DNA of 45,198 nt, from positions 1 through 45,198 of the forward strand of contig NZ_JVOJ01000056.1 of NCBI RefSeq assembly GCF_001064145.1, written 5' to 3'. This document shows, piece after piece, positions 39,539 to 45,198 of the stretch (its first letter is position 1; each line of letters opens with the position of its first letter). Below the pieces are notes generated by a model. That model was not told the origin of the DNA and did no database searches. It saw only the letters and a list, made by a program, of their open reading frames with translations. Position numbers and translations under genes: made by a program. Source of the DNA: Sanguibacter keddieii. Its GTDB lineage: Bacteria; Actinomycetota; Actinomycetes; Actinomycetales; Actinomycetaceae.

Positions 39539-41287
39539 ATGACTCCCCGATACGAAGCCCCCTCGCGCGCCATCTCCGGAACCGACGCAGACCTCCTCGA
39601 CCAGCTGCGATACGCGGACGGGCACCCCTACGGCTTCTACAAGAACGCCCTCGGTGCCTGGGATTACGGGGACTTCACCCTCGCGATCGATCACGTGCAG
39701 GCCGATCCCTACGCCCCGCCCTCGTCCCTGCGCGCCTGGTCGACGCCCGAGGCGATGGGACTGCCCGAGGCCGCCCTGGCCTCGTCCGACGCGCGCCTGG
39801 CCGCCGCGGACTTCATCGCCCGCTCCTTCGACGAGGCCATCCGCGCCCGCGGCACACGCGACGTGACGATCGCCCGCGCCGGCGCCCTCATCCTCCAGCG
39901 CTCCTACGCGACCGTCCTGCCCGACCGCGTCGAAGTCCGCTTCCAGGTCAAGCTCCCCGCGCGCGGACGTACCATCCTCGGCAAGAGCGCCGCCCGCCTC
40001 TTCGACGTGGACGTGCCCAACATCGTCATGGACTGCTTCGACTTCGTGTCCGAAGACCCGGACACGACCCGCAAGCGTTCCCGCCTCCTCGGCCACGTCG
40101 CCGCCTACGAGGACTACCGCGCCCTCCAGGGGATCCTCGCGGAACGCGGGTGGGTGTCCTTCGTCGCCGACGAGGCGCTGTTGGCGCGGCGCTCCGGCGT
40201 GTCCGAGGCACCCCTCGCCGGTGACGGCGTCGTCGCCTTCAGTGCCCCCGAGTCCCTGCGCGCCACCGTCACCCTGCCGCACGCCGGCGAGGTTTCCGGC
40301 ATGGCGATTCCCCCGGGCCTGACCCTCATCGTGGGCGGCGGCTATCACGGTAAGTCCACGCTCCTCGAGGCCATCGCCCAGGGCGTGTACGCGCACGTGC
40401 CCGGCGACGGCCGCGAGCTCGTCGCCACGGACCCCACCGCCACGAAGGTGCGAGCCGCCGACGGGCGAGCCGTCACCGGCGTCGACATCTCGCCGTTCAT
40501 CACCCACCTGCCCGGCGGTGCCGACACCACGTCGTTTTCCACCGAGAACGCGTCCGGCTCCACCTCGCAGGCCGCCTCCATCGTCGAATCCCTCGAGCTG
40601 GGCGCGCGCACGCTCCTCATCGACGAGGACACCTCCGCCACCAACCTCCTCATCCGCGACACGCGCATGCGCGACCTCGTCGCCGCCGAGAAGGAACCCA
40701 TCACGCCCCTCGTCGACCGCGTCACCTCCCTCACCGAGGCAGGCGTCTCCCTCGTCATGGTCGTCGGCGGCTCCGGCGCGTTCCTCGACGCCGCCGACCG
40801 GGTCCTCATGATGGACAACTACCGCTGCCTCGACGTCACCTCCCGGGCGCGCTCCGTTGTCGCCGACCTGCCGCGCCCCCGCACCGACGCCCCCACCAGC
40901 TGGGAGGCGGCGCCCCGCGTGCCCGCCGCGAAAGCTCGCGTGGACCGCCCGCGCACCAAGGCCTCGGGCACGTCCGTGCTGACGATCGACCGTTCGACCG
41001 TCGACATTTCCGACGTCGCCGCAGTCGTCGACCCTGGGCAGGCCGAGGCCATCGCCTGGTGCGTGCGCGGCGTCCTCGAGGAGATGGCCGGCAAGCAGTC
41101 GATGCCCGACCTCATGGCCAAGCTCGGCCGACGCCTCGCCTCCGAAGGCCTGGACGCCGTCTGCAAGTTCGGCGCCCGCCCCTACCCGGCGTTCCTGGCG
41201 CGCCCGCGCCTCATCGACGTGGGCGCTGCCATCAACCGCTACCGCGGACTGTCCCTGCGCGAGCCGCGCGAGGCCTCCGAGTCCTAG
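39539..41287 (+). CDS. Predicted ABC-class ATPase (PF09818-like), soluble
   Basis: 582 aa without TM segments. The N-terminal part (ISGTDADLLDQLRYADGHPYG...IDHVQADPYAPPSSLR) and the ATPase core match the 'predicted ATPase of the ABC class' family. Walker A is GGGYHGKST (about 262-270), the signature-like region is SGSTSQAA (about 341-348) and Walker B is LLIDEDTSATNLLIRD. A C-terminal domain (about 480-582) follows. Family members are cytoplasmic, possibly nucleic-acid-associated; the substrate is unknown. It is not part of a transporter despite the ABC genes downstream. Confidence 0.88.
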   Translation: MTPRYEAPSRAISGTDADLLDQLRYADGHPYGFYKNALGAWDYGDFTLAIDHVQADPYAPPSSLRAWSTPEAMGLPEAALASSDARLAAADFIARSFDEAIRARGTRDVTIARAGALILQRSYATVLPDRVEVRFQVKLPARGRTILGKSAARLFDVDVPNIVMDCFDFVSEDPDTTRKRSRLLGHVAAYEDYRALQGILAERGWVSFVADEALLARRSGVSEAPLAGDGVVAFSAPESLRATVTLPHAGEVSGMAIPPGLTLIVGGGYHGKSTLLEAIAQGVYAHVPGDGRELVATDPTATKVRAADGRAVTGVDISPFITHLPGGADTTSFSTENASGSTSQAASIVESLELGARTLLIDEDTSATNLLIRDTRMRDLVAAEKEPITPLVDRVTSLTEAGVSLVMVVGGSGAFLDAADRVLMMDNYRCLDVTSRARSVVADLPRPRTDAPTSWEAAPRVPAAKARVDRPRTKASGTSVLTIDRSTVDISDVAAVVDPGQAEAIAWCVRGVLEEMAGKQSMPDLMAKLGRRLASEGLDAVCKFGARPYPAFLARPRLIDVGAAINRYRGLSLREPREASES

Positions 41288-41394
41288 TCGTTGTCGGGCG
41301 CCACGGGTGTTCCGGGTGCCGTCGGATCCTGCTGCGGGGCCGGGCGCCGGGGCCACCCTCCACGCCAGTGGCGCCTGGTGTGCACCCAGCAATT

Positions 41395-41499
41395 TCGCAC
41401 GTAATTCCCATGTAAACCTTTCAAACATTGAATTGGCATCGTTGGAATTGCAACGTTTGTGGGGCTAATTAAAAACTGACCAAGGGAAATTACGTGCGA
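41395..41499 (+). repeat. Dispersed 103-bp cloverleaf palindrome, copy F
   Basis: Outer arms TCGCACGTAATT and AATTACGTGCGA (12 bp) followed by partly paired CCC/GGG. Inner TTCAA-ACA-TTGAA and CGTTG-GAATTG-CAACG hairpins, the latter identical to copy A. It lies between two plus-strand genes. The rest of 41288-41624 holds only the hairpin below and GC-rich sequence. Confidence 0.9.
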
Positions 41500-41538
41500 G
41501 TTTTGGAGATGGGGCCCCGAGACGCAGCACGGGGCAAT

Positions 41539-41567
41539 CCCCGAGACGACCCCGGGTGGTCTCGGGG
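41539..41567 (+). terminator. Hairpin after copy F
   Basis: CCCCGAGAC (41539-41547) pairs with GTCTCGGGG (41559-41567), with inner ACC/GGT pairing possible. It is probably the terminator of the upstream transcript or a leader structure of the ABC operon. Confidence 0.4.
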
Positions 41568-41624
41568 GCGAATCAGGGGAAACCTCCGTAGCGGTGACGC
41601 ACGCCGCAGGCGCACGATGGATGC

Positions 41625-42389
41625 ATGAACACGAACACAACAATCGCGCAGGCCCCCGCGGCCGCACCGGCCCAGGCCTCGTCCATCGTCCGACTCCAGG
41701 ACGTCTCCAAGATCTACGGAAGCGGCGACGCACAGGTGCGCGCCCTCGACGACGTGAGCGTCGGCTTTGGCGCCGGCGAATTCACCGCCATCATGGGCCC
41801 CTCCGGCTCCGGCAAGTCCACGATGATGCACATCCTCGCAGGCCTCGACGCCCCCACCTCCGGGCACGTCTTCGTCGAAGACACCGACATCACCACCCTG
41901 AAAGACACCGCGCTCACCAAGCTGCGCCGCGACCGCATCGGCTTCGTGTTCCAGTCCTTCAACCTGGTACCCACCCTGGATGCGCGCGCCAACATCCTCC
42001 TGCCCATGCGCCTGGCCGGGGCCACCCCCGAGAAGGAATGGTTCGACCTCATCGTCACCTCCCTGGGCATCGCGGATCGCCTGAGCCACCGCCCCTCCGA
42101 AATGTCCGGCGGCCAGCAGCAGCGCGTCGCCGTCGCCCGCGCCCTCATGAGCCGCCCCGCCGTCATCGTCGCGGACGAACCCACCGGCAACCTCGACTCC
42201 CATTCCACCGACGAGGTCATGGACCTGCTGCGCCGCGCCGTCGACGAACTGAGCCAGAGCGTCATCATGGTCACCCACGACACCGCCACCGCCGCCTACG
42301 CGGACCGCGTCCTCGTGTGCCGAGACGGCCGCATCGTCTCCGACCTGCGCGACATCACCGCCGACAACCTGACCGCGGCGCTGCGCTGA
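41625..42389 (+). CDS. ABC transporter ATP-binding protein (MacB/LolD type)
   Basis: 254 aa. Walker A GPSGSGKST (about 59-67), FVFQSFNLVPTLDA Q-loop region, signature MSGGQQQRVAVARAL, Walker B VIVADEPTGNLDS and switch histidine VTHDT are intact. The N-terminal 20 residues are an Ala-rich extension (AAAPAQASSIVRL) that carries a one-mismatch copy of the 14-mer motif. It energises the FtsX-type permease encoded 31 bp downstream. A CACGAT lies 6 nt before the ATG. Confidence 0.95.
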   Translation: MNTNTTIAQAPAAAPAQASSIVRLQDVSKIYGSGDAQVRALDDVSVGFGAGEFTAIMGPSGSGKSTMMHILAGLDAPTSGHVFVEDTDITTLKDTALTKLRRDRIGFVFQSFNLVPTLDARANILLPMRLAGATPEKEWFDLIVTSLGIADRLSHRPSEMSGGQQQRVAVARALMSRPAVIVADEPTGNLDSHSTDEVMDLLRRAVDELSQSVIMVTHDTATAAYADRVLVCRDGRIVSDLRDITADNLTAALR

Positions 42390-42420
42390 ACGCGCGCGCC
42401 CACACCCCAAGGCTCATCTC

Positions 42421-44955
42421 ATGTCTGCAACAAACTCCCTCCTGAGCGCCAACCTGCGCTCCCACGGCCGCCGCTACATCTCCACCGGCCTGGCCGTCGC
42501 CATCTCCACGGCCTTCATCGTCATTACCCTCATCGTCATGACGGCGATGACCTCGGGCCTGACCTCCAGCGTCTACAGCCAGTACCGAGGCGGCACGATC
42601 GTCGTCTCCCAAAACGACGACGCGCCCGAAGGCGCCATCGAAAACGCCGAAAAGACCCTGAGTGCAACCAGCGGCGTCACCGCCATCAAGCACATGGCCC
42701 AGTGGCCCGCCGACGCCCAAACCGACGCGACGCGCGCCGGCCTCTACGTCTCGCCGATGGCTCCCAAGCCCTTCGCGGACCTCGACCTGAGCGCCGGAAC
42801 CGCCCCGACCGCCGACGACCAGATCGCCATCCCGGAGCACACGGCCTTGACCCTCTCCCTGAAGGTCGGCGACACCGTCCGCGTGCGCGCCGGATTCACC
42901 GAGGGCGACTACCGCACCCTCACCGTCGTCGGCACCACCCGCTCGAACACCATCAGCATGGGCGTGCCCGCCAGCTACGTGACCGACGGAGGATTCTCCG
43001 CGATCTTCGGAACGACCGCCTCCGGGAAGTTCATCGTCGCGACGTCGGGTTCGGATGCGGACAGCAACGCAAACCCTCCCAGCGCCACCCAGGACGAATG
43101 GGTGGCAACAGCGAACTCCGCTTTGAGTGGCGTCTCGGGCGTGACCGTGACCAGCGTGCACAAGGCAATCCAGGACGACCTCAACCAGGCGCGCCTGGGA
43201 GCATCCATGACGATGGGAATCATGCTGATCTTCCCGGCGATCGCGGCGCTCGTGGCCTCTATCGTCGTCTCCTCGACATTCCGCGTCGTGCTCACGCAGC
43301 GCACCCGCGAACTGGCACTGCTGCGCACGCTGGGAGCAACCAGGCGACAGGTCCGCTCGCTCGTGACCCGCGAGGCCCTCGCGATCGGAGCGATCTCGTC
43401 CGCGATTGGCGTCGCGCTCGGCTGGCTGATTGGCGCGCTCGCGGAGGCGGGAACCGGCCTGGCCTCTAGCGTCGTTGCGGCGCTGGCGGGCGCCTCCGTC
43501 TGGCAGCTCGTCCTCACGTGGCTAGGCGCCACCCTGTTCACGACCCTCGTCGGCGTCTTCCCGGCCCGCGCCGCCTCCCGCGTCGCACCCGTCGCCGCCC
43601 TCGCCCCCGTGAACGAGGCCGGGGCCGCCGCCCGCAAGAAGCACACCGTCCGCTTCATCATCGGCGCGCTCATCGCGGTGGCCGGGTGCGCTTCGGTGGC
43701 CCTCGCGTGGCGCTCGGATAGCGGCGGCACGAAATTCCTTGGGGCTTTCGGCGGGTCACTCCTGGCGCTCCTCGGCGCGCTGCTCGTCGCCTCGGTGCTG
43801 CTGCCCGCCCTCACCCGCGCGTTCGGCTCGGCCTTCCCCGGCACCCTGTCCGCCATGGCCCGCGAGAACACGATGCGCAACCCCGGCCGCACCTCCGCGA
43901 CCGGCACCGCGATCATCATCGGCGTGACCCTCGTCGTCACCATCATCGTCGGCGCCGCCTCCGTGCGCACCACGCTCACCAACGCCGTGAACGACGCGCG
44001 CCCCTTCGACCTCATGGCGGTGTCCACTGATGGGGCGATCACCGACGACCAGCAGGCCGCCATCGCGGCCACCGACGGCGTCGCCGCCACCGTCGCCCAG
44101 TACGCCGCCCCCGGCACCCTGACGACCACCTCGGGCGCGCCCGCCTACGCCGGGCCCGAGGGGGCGGGATCGGAGGACGAGGCCCAGGCCTCGTCGGTCA
44201 TGATCACCGGAGAACCCGACTACACGGGCGTCACCCACTCGACCGTCACCCAGCTGGGTGATAACCAGGTGCGCGTCGGCGACGAGGCCCTGGCCGGGCA
44301 GACGCTGCGCCTGTGCGCCGACACGTGCGTGGACCTGAGTGCCACCTACGACAAGAATGGCAGCGTCGGCGAGGCCCAGGTCTCCGAGAAGACCCTGCGA
44401 TCCATCGCGAGCTCTCTTGAGCGTCAGGCGGTCATCATCAAGATGACCGACGGGGCCGACGCCGAGACCGTGCAGAGTGCACTGCTCAAGGACTCGCACC
44501 TGAGCGTCAACGGCTCGGCGCTGGAGCGTCAGACGTACACGAAGATCATCGACCGGCTGATGCTCGTCCTCGTCGGACTGCTCGGCGTGTCCGTCCTCGT
44601 GTCCCTGGTGGGCGTGGCCAACACGCTGTCGCTGTCGGTCGCTGAACGCACCCGCGAGAACGGCCTGCTGCGGGCCCTCGGCCTGACGCGACGCCAGATG
44701 AAGAGCCTCCTCGCCCTCGAGGCGCTGTTCCTGTCGATGACCGGTGCGCTGATCGGCGTGGGCATGGGCGTCGCCTTCGGGTGGGTTGGCGTCATGAGCC
44801 TGCCGATTGACGGGGCCACTCCCGTGCTGAGCGTGCCGTGGTTGCAGCTGGTCGGCGTGTGCGTCGTGGCCATCGTGTCCGCGCTGATCGCGTCCTGGTT
44901 GCCCGGCCGCCGGGCCGCCAAGGTCAGCCCCTCGGAGGCGCTGGCGACGGAGTGA
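42421..44955 (+). CDS. ABC transporter permease with two FtsX-like domains
   Basis: 844 aa. An N-terminal TM helix (STGLAVAISTAFIVITLIVM) is followed by a large extracytoplasmic domain (about 45-255) and three TM helices with the FtsX signature RTRELALLRTLGATRRQVRSL. A second such unit has its own ectodomain (about 530-700) and a C-terminal RTRENGLLRALGLTRRQM segment with three TM helices. Fused double-FtsX permeases work with MacB/LolD-type ATPases in export of peptides or antibiotics, or in mechanotransmission; the cargo is unknown. A cytoplasmic loop has NEAGAAARKK, a near copy of the 14-mer motif. Confidence 0.94.
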   Translation: MSATNSLLSANLRSHGRRYISTGLAVAISTAFIVITLIVMTAMTSGLTSSVYSQYRGGTIVVSQNDDAPEGAIENAEKTLSATSGVTAIKHMAQWPADAQTDATRAGLYVSPMAPKPFADLDLSAGTAPTADDQIAIPEHTALTLSLKVGDTVRVRAGFTEGDYRTLTVVGTTRSNTISMGVPASYVTDGGFSAIFGTTASGKFIVATSGSDADSNANPPSATQDEWVATANSALSGVSGVTVTSVHKAIQDDLNQARLGASMTMGIMLIFPAIAALVASIVVSSTFRVVLTQRTRELALLRTLGATRRQVRSLVTREALAIGAISSAIGVALGWLIGALAEAGTGLASSVVAALAGASVWQLVLTWLGATLFTTLVGVFPARAASRVAPVAALAPVNEAGAAARKKHTVRFIIGALIAVAGCASVALAWRSDSGGTKFLGAFGGSLLALLGALLVASVLLPALTRAFGSAFPGTLSAMARENTMRNPGRTSATGTAIIIGVTLVVTIIVGAASVRTTLTNAVNDARPFDLMAVSTDGAITDDQQAAIAATDGVAATVAQYAAPGTLTTTSGAPAYAGPEGAGSEDEAQASSVMITGEPDYTGVTHSTVTQLGDNQVRVGDEALAGQTLRLCADTCVDLSATYDKNGSVGEAQVSEKTLRSIASSLERQAVIIKMTDGADAETVQSALLKDSHLSVNGSALERQTYTKIIDRLMLVLVGLLGVSVLVSLVGVANTLSLSVAERTRENGLLRALGLTRRQMKSLLALEALFLSMTGALIGVGMGVAFGWVGVMSLPIDGATPVLSVPWLQLVGVCVVAIVSALIASWLPGRRAAKVSPSEALATE

Positions 44956-44991
44956 TCGCTTGTTGAACGACGGGTGTTGACGGGTGTTGAT

Positions 44992-45019
44992 GGGTGGGGT
45001 GCCGCAAGGCGCCCCACCC
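44992..45019 (+). terminator. Terminator of the ABC transporter operon
   Basis: GGGTGGGGTGCC-GCAA-GGCGCCCCACCC forms a 12-bp stem with one G-T pair and is followed by GTTGT. It lies 37 bp past the permease stop. The direct repeat CGGGTGTTGA precedes it. Confidence 0.8.
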
Positions 45020-45161
45020 GTTGTCATGCGTTGCTGCGTGGGTCGGGCTGCTTAGTGTGCCTGTGGGCGGCAGCCCGCCCGATTGATGGTGTTGCTGCGT
45101 GGTGTTGCTTGTGGCCCCACGGGTGTTTCGGGCGCCGTCGGGCCCGGCCGCCCGCGAGATC

Positions 45162-45198
45162 GCCACACGCGAGCTTCGCTCGGAGTGGTCGATCTCGA
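45162..45198 (+). repeat. Dispersed 39-bp repeat, copy 2, cut by window end
   Basis: It matches 24555-24593 with small changes (loop shortened to TTCG, GATC changed to GGTC) and runs to the window edge. Nothing coding is seen in 45020-45198. Confidence 0.65.

Overview
The window is a high-G+C actinobacterial chromosome segment, most likely from Actinomycetaceae (an Actinomyces or Schaalia-like organism). This rests on the conserved fhaA-fhaB-pstP-rodA-pbpA-pknA-pknB cell-division and signalling operon, class Ib ribonucleotide reductase genes, frequent GTG starts, a pilin-like wall-anchored surface protein and very strong G/C bias at third codon positions. The genus is an inference from gene content and style, not from a database match.

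Layout. 1-495: 5' part of an IS256-family insertion sequence, cut by the window edge. 496-10419: the minus-strand operon fhaA, fhaB, pstP, rodA, pbpA, pknA, pknB, tightly packed and translationally coupled; it links Ser/Thr phosphorylation to peptidoglycan synthesis. 11067-13757: a large secreted surface protein with an LPKAG sorting signal. 14088-15050: nrdF on the minus strand. 15208-18857: membrane or TPR hypotheticals and a prolyl aminopeptidase-like hydrolase. 19967-21081: azlCD amino-acid exporter, divergent from an amino-acid ABC importer (21322-24381). 25035-31963: an RNase HI fusion, an unknown membrane-anchored protein, an oligopeptidase B, a GtrA protein and a patatin. 33740-36856: nrdH, nrdI, nrdE, downstream of a cluster of NrdR-box-like sites. 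37080-39416: four tandem paralogues of small two-TM proteins with Tyr-Gly-Gln-Pro-rich N-termini. 39539-44955: an ABC-class ATPase and a MacB/FtsX-type ABC transporter.

The most unusual content lies between genes. (1) Six copies of a 103-104-bp imperfect cloverleaf-like palindrome, bounded by TCGCACGTAATT and its complement, lie at 13905, 18973, 24871, 30203, 32311 and 41395, all in the same orientation. One copy has compensatory changes in both arms. (2) Two of these copies are followed by two-winged arrays of units recurring at exactly 42 bp, each starting TGAAACC and reversing orientation at a centre (19152-19398 and 32521-32851). These are followed by inverted GGGCGAA-type repeats, so the whole composite locus occurs twice. 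(3) The 14-mer GACGAGGCCGGGGC occurs nine times exactly, plus near copies, in intergenic DNA and in frame inside protein linkers (as DEAGA or APASS). Its density resembles an uptake-signal or HIP1-like genomic motif. (4) Eight genes without a clear Shine-Dalgarno sequence have a TANNNT-like -10 box 6-7 nt before the start codon, as expected for leaderless transcripts.

No tRNA, rRNA or CRISPR-cas locus was found.
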